Positions 8,610-17,282 of a stretch of 64,000 bases of DNA are shown one piece after another. The DNA comes from an uncultured bacterium (GTDB taxonomy: Bacteria > Planctomycetota > UBA1135 > GCA-002686595): positions 31,917-95,916 of the forward strand of contig CALCXM010000152.1 of assembly GCA_937905825.1 (NCBI GenBank). The letters are read 5' to 3'. How positions within the stretch are numbered: the first letter of the stretch is position 1; each line of letters begins with the position of its first letter. The notes beneath the pieces were generated by a model. That model worked only from the letters and a program-made list of their open reading frames with translations, ran no database searches and was not told the origin of the DNA. Made by a program: the position numbers and the translations under genes.

Positions 8610-11462
8610 ATGAACATCCTCCTAACCTTCCTCGGTCTCTTCATTGGCGGCGCATCGGGCAGCGTCGGTGGCGCGTTGATCGGTGCTTGCGCCGGAGCGG
8701 CTTTCGCTTCGACGATCCAGCTGCGCAAGCGGATCCTTGAACAGGGCCGAGAGTTGGTCAGCCTCGCCAAGGAGGTGCGCTCGCTGAAGGGCCAGTTGGC
8801 CCACCAACCAGTGGACTCCGGGAACGACTCGTATCCAGAGCCGGTCGCTGGACAGCAGGAACCGAACCTGGCGCAACAAGAGGGAACAACGCCCGCGAGC
8901 ACGGCGCGCTCAACACGTGAGTTTGCCCACGCTGTCTTCCGGGACGAATCGCCAACGAACAAGCCCGCGGCACCCGACGAGGGAGACTTGGATCCGTGGC
9001 CAGAATTGGGTGCTCCGACTGTGAAGGCTCGCAGCAGCGCCCCGCGCGCAATGAGCGCCCTTGATCGCGCCGGTAGCAGAGCCGCGGAGGCGATCCGCGA
9101 GTTCTTCACGGGGGGCAACACGGTCGTGCGCGTGGGGCTCTTGGTGTTGATGGTCGGCGTTGTGCTGCTACTCAAGTACGCGGCCGACCAACACATGTTC
9201 CCCATCGAAGCGCGCATGGGGAGCGCGGCCCTGTTGGGGTTCGGCTTGGTGGCCTTCGGCTTCCGTCAACGTGAAGCGCGACCTGGCTTCTCCACCACCC
9301 TGCAAGGCGGCGGCGTCGCCATCCTGTACTTGGTGGTGTTCTTTTCCATGCGCGTCTACGGGCTCTTGCCGATTCCCCTCGGCTTCGGGCTGCTCGCCGC
9401 CATCGCGCTCTTCAGCGGGACGCTGGCTGTCCTGCAAGATAGCTTGGCCCTGATCGTGATCGGAATCGTCGGTGGATTCCTGGCGCCGATCCTGGCCAGC
9501 ACTGGGGATGGCAGCCACGTAGCACTCTTCAGCTACTACCTGCTGCTCAACCTGCTGATCGTAGGGGTGGCTTGGTTCAAGTCGTGGCGACCACTCAACC
9601 TGCTCGGCTTTGGTTTCACCTTTGGAGTCGGGACCATTTGGGGCGTGCTGAAGTACACCCCCGAACACTTCGCGAGCACCGAACCCTTCCTCGTCGCTTT
9701 CTTCCTGATGTACGTGAGCATCGTGGTGCTCTTCGCTTGGCGTCGTCCAGCGCAGTTGAAGGGCTGGGTCGATGGGAGCTTGACCTTCGGCACGCCCTTG
9801 GCCTTCTTGGGTTTGCAGTACGAGCTAGTCAAGGACATGCCCTTTGGCATGGCCTACTCCGCTGCCGGCATCGCCGTGGTTTACGCCGTCGCCGCCAGCG
9901 CGCTCTTCCGCCGCGCTCCCCAGGCCATGCGCAATCTGGTGGAAGCGTTCCTGGCCCTCGCCATTGGTTTCGGCACCCTGGCGATCCCCTACGGATTCAG
10001 CAATCACTCACTGACAGGCGCCACTTGGGCCGTCGAGGGTCTCGGGCTGTACTGGCTCGGAATTCGCCAAAGCCGTTGGTTGTCGCGCGCCGCTGGTTTG
10101 GTCTTGCAACTGCTCGCTGGTATCGCCCTGTGCGTGAGCCTGATCATGCAAGACAACTTGCCCCCCAGCCTGCCGGTGCTCAACGCACCCTACTTCGCGA
10201 GTTTCCTGTTGGCCTTCTCGGGCATGGGTGTGGCCTGCTTGTTTGCGCGCAAGGAGGGGAAGCTGGCAAGTGCCGACAAGCTGGCCAACCTACTCATCCC
10301 CTGGGCGATGCTGTGGTGGTACCTCGGCAACGTACGCGAGCTGATGGAACATGTGGAGGTCAACTATCGCTCCGCTAGCCTGCTCGCACTGGTCGCCGGC
10401 ACGAGCCTGTTGTTGGAAGTCTTGGGCAAACGACTCAACTGGCTCGCGGGACGCCTGCCGGCGCTCTTGTCGGGCCCGGCGATGCTCTTGGTGCTATTGA
10501 CTGCGTACCGATTCGACTTCCGGGGCTTGAACGACTCCAACGATCTAGCCCGGGCAACCCGAGGTCTGGAACCGTTCTTGCGCCTGAATCCCTTGGAGTT
10601 CGGCGGTTGGATCGCGTGGCCCCTGTGCCTATGCAGCAGCTTCTTCGTGCTGTTCCGCATGAGCCGCGATCAGAAGTCGATTCCGCTTCCATTTCATGCA
10701 GGGACGCTCTGGACCTTGGCCCTCTTCAGCGCCTTGACGTCTGCCCACATGGTCCGCAACTTCGAAGAACTCGGCTACGCCTGGCCCGCGGCAGCGCTCG
10801 GATGCGGAGTCTTGGTCGTCCTGGGGTTGGCTGGCAAGCTGCGAGACAAGATCGTGGATGAAGACTTGCGGCTGTTCTACCAGCGCGTGGCCTCCGGCGG
10901 ATTGGCGCTGGCCGTCGCCGTCTGGATGGTGCGCACCTCCCTGCTCAGCTCCGGTCATGCTGCGCCCTTGCCCTACTTGCCCCTGATCAATCCGATCGAC
11001 GTGAGTTGTGGCCTCGCCTTCCTTGGCATCCTCTTTTGGTCGCGGAGTCTCGGACTGCGCCTCGGCCAATACCTCACGATTCTGCTGTTCCTGTGGTTCA
11101 ACGGCGTTCTCGCTCGGACGGTTCACCAATACACGGAGGCCGACTATACGCGGCAGTCCCTTTGGAGTTCGGTCCCCATGCAAGTCAGTGTCTCCGTGAG
11201 CTGGGCACTGATCGGGTTGGCCACGATCGGTTGGGCCACACGCGCGAAGTTGCGCCCGATCTGGTTTGGCGGTGGCGGTTTGCTGGCGGTGGTCGTCGCC
11301 AAGCTCTTTTTCGTGGACCTCAAGCACCTCAGCAGTGTTGCCAAGATCGGCACTTTCCTGGTCGTGGGTCTCTTGCTCTTGGTCGTCGGCTACTTCTCTC
11401 CTGTGCCACCAGCCGAGGTCAAACCCAAGTCCGACCCCGAACTCGACGTGGATCCCTCATGA
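8610..11462 (+). CDS. DUF2339-family polytopic membrane protein
   Basis: A protein of about 950 residues from the ATG at 8610. A GTG 33 bases upstream is a less likely start because the ATG version opens directly into the first helix (MNILLTFLGLFIGGASG). After one N-terminal helix comes a coiled-coil-like segment (LRKRILEQGRELVSLAKEV) and a polar, Pro/Ser-rich linker to about residue 150. The rest is a long series of more than twenty hydrophobic helices. This arrangement is that of DUF2339 predicted membrane proteins, whose function is not known. The stop overlaps the next start by ATGA. The partner is a DUF3999-like protein, and in several bacterial groups these two families are neighbours, so they probably act together in the envelope. 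Confidence 0.85.
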   Translation: MNILLTFLGLFIGGASGSVGGALIGACAGAAFASTIQLRKRILEQGRELVSLAKEVRSLKGQLAHQPVDSGNDSYPEPVAGQQEPNLAQQEGTTPASTARSTREFAHAVFRDESPTNKPAAPDEGDLDPWPELGAPTVKARSSAPRAMSALDRAGSRAAEAIREFFTGGNTVVRVGLLVLMVGVVLLLKYAADQHMFPIEARMGSAALLGFGLVAFGFRQREARPGFSTTLQGGGVAILYLVVFFSMRVYGLLPIPLGFGLLAAIALFSGTLAVLQDSLALIVIGIVGGFLAPILASTGDGSHVALFSYYLLLNLLIVGVAWFKSWRPLNLLGFGFTFGVGTIWGVLKYTPEHFASTEPFLVAFFLMYVSIVVLFAWRRPAQLKGWVDGSLTFGTPLAFLGLQYELVKDMPFGMAYSAAGIAVVYAVAASALFRRAPQAMRNLVEAFLALAIGFGTLAIPYGFSNHSLTGATWAVEGLGLYWLGIRQSRWLSRAAGLVLQLLAGIALCVSLIMQDNLPPSLPVLNAPYFASFLLAFSGMGVACLFARKEGKLASADKLANLLIPWAMLWWYLGNVRELMEHVEVNYRSASLLALVAGTSLLLEVLGKRLNWLAGRLPALLSGPAMLLVLLTAYRFDFRGLNDSNDLARATRGLEPFLRLNPLEFGGWIAWPLCLCSSFFVLFRMSRDQKSIPLPFHAGTLWTLALFSALTSAHMVRNFEELGYAWPAAALGCGVLVVLGLAGKLRDKIVDEDLRLFYQRVASGGLALAVAVWMVRTSLLSSGHAAPLPYLPLINPIDVSCGLAFLGILFWSRSLGLRLGQYLTILLFLWFNGVLARTVHQYTEADYTRQSLWSSVPMQVSVSVSWALIGLATIGWATRAKLRPIWFGGGGLLAVVVAKLFFVDLKHLSSVAKIGTFLVVGLLLLVVGYFSPVPPAEVKPKSDPELDVDPS

Positions 11463-12874
11463 ACCTCTGTGCTTCTATCCTGCCCTTCCTGTTCACGCTG
11501 CCGGCCCTTGGATCCACAGCCCATGAGCCGGAGCTACGCCTGCTGAAGCAGGACTTCGCCCGGGGCATTGAGTTGACGACCGGAAACAAAGACGCGGTCC
11601 AGACGCTGCTCTTGCCCGAGGTCGTCTACATGACCTTGAGCGATCGCAACATGCGCGACTTGCGCGTGTTCAACGGCGCCGGCGAAGAGGTCCCGCACGC
11701 CCTGCGGTCCTTAATGGATGCAAAGCGCATCGACCATGCGGACGTGGAGCTGCCCCTGTTTCCCCTTCGCGCAGAGCCCGGTGGAAACGCGCAGATCGGC
11801 GATGTCTCCCTGCAACTCAAGCGCAGCCCGGAAGGTCGCGTGATCGAGTTGAAGGCTCTGGCGCCAACGCAGCAGGTGGATGCCGACCGGACTGCGCCAG
11901 TGCTCGCGTACTTGATGGACTTGGGATCCTTGAGCCGTCCGGTCACGGCCCTCAGCCTTCTGCTCCCGAGCACGCAGGAGAGTTTCCTCGTTCCCTACGC
12001 GGTGGAAGCCAGCAGCGACCTGGCTACCTGGTCCACACTGGTCGCACAGGCAAGCTTGGCCAGCCTCGACCGGGATGGAGCTCGCTTGGAGCGCACCCGC
12101 GTCTCCTTGCCCGCGACTTCCAGACCCTACCTGCGATTGCGTTGGCTCGACCAGCCGCCGCCGCTTCCCCTAGAGCGCGTGCGCTTGGAACTCGCGAGCG
12201 AGTCCGGCGTCCCCGCACGACGTCTCGTGGAGCGCCTGGGCAAGCAAACGGAAAGCACGCCACCGACGTACACCTTCGAGAGCCTGGGCGTGCTACCCGT
12301 CAATCGCGTGCAAGTCGAACTCCCCGACACCAACACGCTGATTCAAGCCGCCCTCAAGACTCGCGATTCAGAAGAGGCCCCCTGGCGCACGGCCCTCGAT
12401 GCACGCTACTTCCGCATCACGAACGGCGTCGAATTGAGCAACGACCCGCACCCGATCGCGACCCACGTGGCTAAATTCTGGGCCCTCTTCGTGGACCCCC
12501 AAGGGGGCGGATTGGGAAGCGGCATGCCCACCTTGCGACTGGAGTACTTCCCCCACCAACTCGCCTTCGTGGCGCGCGGCGAAGGCCCCTTCACCTTGGC
12601 CTTTGGAAAGGCTCAGGCACCTCATTCCAACTTCGACTGGTCCACCGTCACGCAGATGCTAACGGGTGAACAGCGTCGTGCTCTGCCGGAACAATCCGTC
12701 ACCATGGGTGAGAGCTTTGCACTCGCCGGAAGCTCGGCCTTCGTTGTGCACAAGGAAGACCGCAGTCTGCAACAGGCCGCCCTCTGGGCCGTGTTGATCC
12801 TCGGAGTGGCCATGCTCGGCGGCTACTGCTGGAAGCTGTTTCGCAAACTGCCCGCGCCGGAGATTCACAAGTAG
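11459..12874 (+). CDS. DUF3999-family envelope protein, partner of DUF2339 protein
   Basis: The start ATG overlaps the DUF2339 stop, giving 471 residues. A signal peptide (MNLCASILPFLFTLPALGSTA) leads into a large beta-rich extracytoplasmic region. The segment VYMTLSDRNMRDLRVFNGAG and repeated strands such as RTRVSLPATSRPYLRLRWLD resemble sugar-binding discoidin-like folds. One membrane helix near the C-terminus (AALWAVLILGVAMLGGYCW) anchors it, with a short basic cytoplasmic tail. This is the layout of DUF3999 proteins. The overlapping start suggests translational coupling, so the two products are probably made in fixed ratio. No enzyme activity is evident. A role in cell-surface assembly or sensing is only a guess from topology. 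Confidence 0.8.
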   Translation: MNLCASILPFLFTLPALGSTAHEPELRLLKQDFARGIELTTGNKDAVQTLLLPEVVYMTLSDRNMRDLRVFNGAGEEVPHALRSLMDAKRIDHADVELPLFPLRAEPGGNAQIGDVSLQLKRSPEGRVIELKALAPTQQVDADRTAPVLAYLMDLGSLSRPVTALSLLLPSTQESFLVPYAVEASSDLATWSTLVAQASLASLDRDGARLERTRVSLPATSRPYLRLRWLDQPPPLPLERVRLELASESGVPARRLVERLGKQTESTPPTYTFESLGVLPVNRVQVELPDTNTLIQAALKTRDSEEAPWRTALDARYFRITNGVELSNDPHPIATHVAKFWALFVDPQGGGLGSGMPTLRLEYFPHQLAFVARGEGPFTLAFGKAQAPHSNFDWSTVTQMLTGEQRRALPEQSVTMGESFALAGSSAFVVHKEDRSLQQAALWAVLILGVAMLGGYCWKLFRKLPAPEIHK

Positions 12875-12937
12875 CTCGACTGCAGTGGACTCCTGCTCGA
12901 CGGAGGCTGGTGCTCCTCAGCCCAGGGCTTCAAGGGC

Positions 12938-14233
12938 TCAGAGGGCCCGCGCGATCTGCTCGGCAGCCACCCGGTTGCCCTGGGCATTTGGATGCCCTTC
13001 GACGAAGTAGTGCGAGTTCGGTCCGCGACCTGGGATCTCGAACACCGGCAGGAGGTCCAACGCCCGGATGCCCTGGTCCCTGCAAAACTCCAACAGGGTT
13101 CTCCCCGGAAGATCGCGGTCCAAGGCTGCTGAATCCTCACCGTAGACGCCCGCGATCTGCTCGAACGAGGCAACCTCGGTTTGCAATCGCATGGGCATGC
13201 GGACGAAGAGCAACTCCGCACCCAAGCGCTCACACTGCTGCGACATGCCCAGGATTGCCTGCCTGGCGAGATCCAGCTCCTCCTGCACGGACCCCTCCGG
13301 TTCTTTTCGCGAACTCAACAACATGCCGCGGTAGGCGTGGTGTTTGAAAATCCCGTTCTCCGTCAGCCAAGGCATGCAGGCAGTCTCCAACCGGTTGTAG
13401 AGCGCGGAACGCCGGGCCCAATACCAGCGACTAAGCAGTGAGGGCGCTCTGCCGGCCACGGGCAACGGATCCGGGCCGGGCCCCTCAGAAGCCAAGCGAA
13501 GGTCGTGCAAGCCACTCTTGCGTTCGACCACAAACTGCGCGCGACAGTTTTGCAAGTCGTTGCCGTCATAGAAGACAACGACCACGTGGGTCGGCTGCAA
13601 GCGTTCCCCGAAGCGCTCGAGCAAGATCCGCTCGTGCCGCGGACCATAGCTGGCCACAGCAGCGTTGAAGACACGCACCTTTGGCAAGCGCGCGGAGAGC
13701 TGCTCTTCTAACCTTGCGGCGATGGTTTGTGAGCCGCTGACCCCGAAGCCCACACAGGTGGAGTCCCCCAGCAACAGGACGCGCGCATCTCCGGGCACCA
13801 CGGAAGTCGGCCACTCTTCATCGCGAAAGCCGTCCGAGTTCGTCTCGAACAACTCGGCCGCGTACTCGGGGTGCAGGAAGCGTCCGCTGAAGTTGGGCGC
13901 GAGCACCCGGCCAAGCGCGGGATCGTCTAGGTACAAATCCTCGGCCACGCACTCTTCCGTGGGGACGATGCGATAGGGGGTGATCGGCCAACGCCAGGCC
14001 GCCAGAGCTTCCCCAAGCGTCAGTGCCAGGGTTGCGGAGAGGCTGAGGAGCAAGAGCCGCGCGAGGCCCCTGCGCCGGCGCAAGGCCACGAGCCAAGCCA
14101 ACTGCACTAGGCCCAGCAAGGCGAGCGTGAGGAACACCCCCTGGGGCCAACGGGCGTAAGGCAGCAGCAGAATGGAGCTGCTGACGCTGACGGTCAAGGC
14201 CGCCCGATTGGAGGTCTGTGTGGTGCTGGGCAT
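12938..14233 (-). CDS. Membrane-anchored SGNH hydrolase
   Basis: A 431-residue protein with two hydrophobic N-terminal segments (about 20-50 and 57-80), then a soluble SGNH hydrolase domain. Block I is VLLLGDSTCVGFGV, with the Ser of GDS as nucleophile. Block III is FYDGNDLQN. The final block is FVEGHPNAQG, with the catalytic His and a preceding Glu instead of the usual Asp. Length and topology differ from the other SGNH gene at 7229-8335 and the sequences are only distantly alike, so this is not a recent duplicate. A likely role is acyl transfer or removal on an extracytoplasmic glycan or lipid. The gene is divergent from the AlbA_2 regulator gene, with about 190 bases between starts. Confidence 0.8.
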   Translation of the reverse strand: MPSTTQTSNRAALTVSVSSSILLLPYARWPQGVFLTLALLGLVQLAWLVALRRRRGLARLLLLSLSATLALTLGEALAAWRWPITPYRIVPTEECVAEDLYLDDPALGRVLAPNFSGRFLHPEYAAELFETNSDGFRDEEWPTSVVPGDARVLLLGDSTCVGFGVSGSQTIAARLEEQLSARLPKVRVFNAAVASYGPRHERILLERFGERLQPTHVVVVFYDGNDLQNCRAQFVVERKSGLHDLRLASEGPGPDPLPVAGRAPSLLSRWYWARRSALYNRLETACMPWLTENGIFKHHAYRGMLLSSRKEPEGSVQEELDLARQAILGMSQQCERLGAELLFVRMPMRLQTEVASFEQIAGVYGEDSAALDRDLPGRTLLEFCRDQGIRALDLLPVFEIPGRGPNSHYFVEGHPNAQGNRVAAEQIARAL

Positions 14234-14424
14234 GTTTGGGGTGGCCCGGACGATTGTCTGGAGCGTCCTGGATGGACCCCGGGGTCTCGGCTCGGATCAC
14301 TGTACGCCATGGGCCCCACTTCCGGTGCATTCCTGGCTCTCCCGCCGCGCCAAGCCGACTCTCCCGAACAATTCTTTGGCCGCGGGGCAATCCCGGCCGA
14401 GCCCCGCCGTCGTATGCTTCCCCC

Positions 14425-15081
14425 GTGAAGCTATCCGCACTAGAACTCAGCCGCATGATCGCCACTGGAGAGAGCTCCCACGTGGCCATCGCGCCGGAGC
14501 TGCCCGACGACGAATCCATAGGACAAACCCTGTCCGCCTTCGCCAATACGCGCGGCGGTTGGCTCTTGATCGGCGCCGTCCCCGAAGGGGAGGTGATCGG
14601 CTCCAGGGACTGCAGTGGCGACATGTCGCGCATCCGACTCGTGGCAGAAGAGGATCTGAAGCCGGCCCTCGGAATCGAACTGAACACGGTTCGAGTTGGG
14701 AAGGCGAACGTGATCACGGTTCATGTCAACACCTCCGACAATCGCCCGCACTCCATGCCCGCTGGCAAGAAAGGGCGAGCGGAGATCTTCGTGCGCGTGG
14801 GCGAGACCAACGAGTTGGCCGATGGCGCGACCCTGAATGCCCTGCGCTCGCACCGGGTCGTGTCCCGTCCGAAGAGCGCTTTCGAGGAGAAAATCCTGGA
14901 GTGGGTCGCGGCGCAAGAGAGCGATGGGCAGAACGCCGACGGCGGTGTCTCCCCGGCAGACTTCAGTCAGGCTGCCAACGTCGGCGAGCGGCGCGCCAAC
15001 AAGGCCTTCATTCAACTCGAAACGAACGGCTTGCTGATCGGACACGGAGAGCGCGGGCGCCGCTTCTACGCGTTGCCGTAG
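14425..15081 (+). CDS. AlbA_2 (Schlafen-like) domain protein with C-terminal winged helix
   Basis: I choose the GTG at 14425 (218 residues), because upstream sequence in frame is Pro/Arg-rich and unlike protein. The AlbA_2 signature is clear: LSAFANTRGGWLLIGAVPEG near residues 30-50, and RAEIFVRVGETNELADG about 60 residues later. The last 70 residues (ADFSQAANVGERRANKAF ... NGLLIGHGERGRRFYAL) look like a winged helix. Such proteins are usually predicted nucleic-acid-binding regulators. No ribosome site is visible before the GTG. A TATGCT box ends seven bases upstream, so the transcript could be leaderless. It is convergent with the GT-C-like gene and divergent from the SGNH gene. Confidence 0.7.
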   Translation: MKLSALELSRMIATGESSHVAIAPELPDDESIGQTLSAFANTRGGWLLIGAVPEGEVIGSRDCSGDMSRIRLVAEEDLKPALGIELNTVRVGKANVITVHVNTSDNRPHSMPAGKKGRAEIFVRVGETNELADGATLNALRSHRVVSRPKSAFEEKILEWVAAQESDGQNADGGVSPADFSQAANVGERRANKAFIQLETNGLLIGHGERGRRFYALP

Positions 15082-15116
15082 AGGTCTGGCCCCTGTCGGC
15101 CGGGCCTCTGGCCCAC

Positions 15117-17060
15117 TCACTGATTTTCGTCCAAGGCAAAGAGTTGAAAGCGCGCCGGGCGCGCCGGGTCGCTTGGATGCTCGCTCTTCCACAATAGCTG
15201 ATAGCCCGGAATGCTGTCGCTGTTCTCCCCCAGCAAGTCGCTGGCAGCCGTCTCGGCCAGGGGTTGCTCCTGACTTCGAGGGAAGCCGGCGCTATAGCGA
15301 GAGGCGTGCATCACCCAAAGCATCGAGCGATCGACGACCAGGTAGGAGCATCCATAGTCGGCTCGAAGATGATCTCGAAGCCCCTGGGTGCTACCGCGAT
15401 AGAACGCGTTCCAAAAAGCCTCCACTCGCCGGCGCGCTGAATTCCGTTCCCACTTGGGCTGCAAAATCATAGGGCGTCCGGTTTGCGCGAGAATGGCCGT
15501 GGAGCTCATGAAGTCAGTGGCCACCGGCTGCCCCGGCGGCACATGAATTTCGACCGCGTTCACCAACTGCGCAAGTTCTTGCACGCCACTCTGGGGACGG
15601 TACCAAGCCAACCGATGCCTGGACTTCGCTTGGCTGGAGTAGCTCAGTTGCCCGAACAAGAGCAAGCCCGCGATGATCGGAATCAACCTGCAGGCTAATT
15701 CGGCCAGGCTACGCGTCCCCTCAGCTGAGCTGGACTGAGGAACACGCGACTGGGCGCTTTGCTGAAGTCGCACGAAGAGAAACACCGCGAGGGGCGGCAA
15801 GAGGATCGCTGGTAGGCAAGACATGCGCACGATCAGCCAAGTCACGGGCAGGCTAAGCAAAGCAAACAACCCCAGGGCCGGCGCGCTTCGCGAGTTGCTG
15901 AACAGGCTGTAGAGACAAGCGGGCAAACCCACGAACAACGCCACCCCGAGCAATCCCGGGGCGAGGGCCAAATCTAAGGTCGCGAAGGGTCCTTGCCAAA
16001 GCAGGCGTGCATCGAAGGACAACTCGTTTGGATCCGCTGGCAGGACGCCCCCATGCAAGACCTTGGCGAGCAGCACTTCGTACACGTGCCCAAAGTTGGA
16101 ACCACCCGACCCCAGGACAAGGGCGCCGATTCCAAGCGAGGCCACAGCCAGGGCAACGGCGCTGAGCCTTGGTTGCCGCGGGCGCAGGCGCGGACCAAGC
16201 CACAAGCTGCTGAGCAGTCCCATCGCCCCCAAGAAAGCCCCGCTCCCCAGACTTGGAATGAGCACGTAACCAAGCGCAAGGATGCCCAGGACCAGTGGTC
16301 CCTGGGTTCTTAGGGGAGTTCGACCTTTGACTAGGAAGACCACAAAGAGCGCGAGGACCTCCAAGGCGCAGACGAAGGACATGGCGTGCCATGTGGCGAG
16401 GGCCAGTACCGCGAGCAGAGTCGCCCAAACGGCGGAGGCCCGCGATCCGACGCGCAGGGCACGCGCGAACAACCAGAGGTGCAAGGCAAAGAACGTCAAG
16501 CTCAAGTCCTCGCGAATCAACACAAAGCCGATCGTGCGGAAGCTCGCGGGTGTTCCGAGGTAGAGCAGGCTGGCCAGCAAGGCAGGCCAACGTCCTCCGC
16601 AAAGTTCGAAGGCCAAACCCCACACTCCCAGAACCGCAAGGGCAGCCATCAAGGCAGCCCCGTAGTGACACCAACGCAACAGGGAGATGTCGCCGCCGAA
16701 GTGCTTCCAACTCCAACCGAGCAGGAACTCTTGACCTACGGTGTAGTCCGCCGGGATGTCCACCTTCTGCGGGTACGCGATGCGCGGGTCCGCGTTCCAG
16801 TCCTCTGGCAACCAGTCTTCCGCGTTGGCCACTTGAGACGTCAGGTAGTACAGAAGTCCCGGGTCGCTCTTGAGCAGGCCGGCTTCCGGGCCGCGCTCCA
16901 AGGCCCCATCCATGGCCGCCGTGTCCAACCGAATCCAGGCACTCAAGAGCACCAGCAGAAACACGATCAAGGCATCGAGCCAACGTGATCCCGCATGACT
17001 TGGGTCGGCGCCGTCGAGGCGATTTTCTGCTACTTGGGACACGGGAGCGGAGACTACCAC
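15117..17060 (-). CDS. Large polytopic membrane protein, GT-C/STT3-like glycosyltransferase candidate
   Basis: A 647-residue protein from a GTG start. The first hydrophobic helix (ALIVFLLVLLSAWIRL, about 30-45) is followed by an extracytoplasmic loop with acidic residues (LDTAAMDG and KSDPGLLYYLTSQV, Asp66) and the segment PRIAYPQKVDIPADYTVGQE. This first-loop layout is typical of GT-C enzymes, including the STT3/PglB oligosaccharyltransferases. About ten more helices follow. The last 170 residues are soluble and include LRADYGCSYLVVDRSMLWV. I do not see the canonical WWDYG motif, so an STT3 assignment stays tentative. Alternatives are a dolichyl-phosphate-sugar-dependent mannosyltransferase or an uncharacterised membrane glycosyltransferase. 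It is divergent from the CRTAC1-type gene. Confidence 0.6.
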   Translation of the reverse strand: MVVSAPVSQVAENRLDGADPSHAGSRWLDALIVFLLVLLSAWIRLDTAAMDGALERGPEAGLLKSDPGLLYYLTSQVANAEDWLPEDWNADPRIAYPQKVDIPADYTVGQEFLLGWSWKHFGGDISLLRWCHYGAALMAALAVLGVWGLAFELCGGRWPALLASLLYLGTPASFRTIGFVLIREDLSLTFFALHLWLFARALRVGSRASAVWATLLAVLALATWHAMSFVCALEVLALFVVFLVKGRTPLRTQGPLVLGILALGYVLIPSLGSGAFLGAMGLLSSLWLGPRLRPRQPRLSAVALAVASLGIGALVLGSGGSNFGHVYEVLLAKVLHGGVLPADPNELSFDARLLWQGPFATLDLALAPGLLGVALFVGLPACLYSLFSNSRSAPALGLFALLSLPVTWLIVRMSCLPAILLPPLAVFLFVRLQQSAQSRVPQSSSAEGTRSLAELACRLIPIIAGLLLFGQLSYSSQAKSRHRLAWYRPQSGVQELAQLVNAVEIHVPPGQPVATDFMSSTAILAQTGRPMILQPKWERNSARRRVEAFWNAFYRGSTQGLRDHLRADYGCSYLVVDRSMLWVMHASRYSAGFPRSQEQPLAETAASDLLGENSDSIPGYQLLWKSEHPSDPARPARFQLFALDENQ

Positions 17061-17282
17061 AACCGTTTAGGGAAAGCGGGCTGGTCAGAGAGGGAAGGCA
17101 GCGGCTGCTCCCAGGTAGCGCCTCGCAACAATGGGCTGCAAGACCGATCCAAGCGCGCTGCTGGAGGCGCCTCGAGGGTCGAGGCGGGTGGCGCGAAGCC
17201 CCCTTCTCTGCGAGAATAGAAACGGTGACGGCTTCCGCAAGCTGTCCCTCGGCGTCTCGCAATCTAAGTCCTGGTCAGCCCC

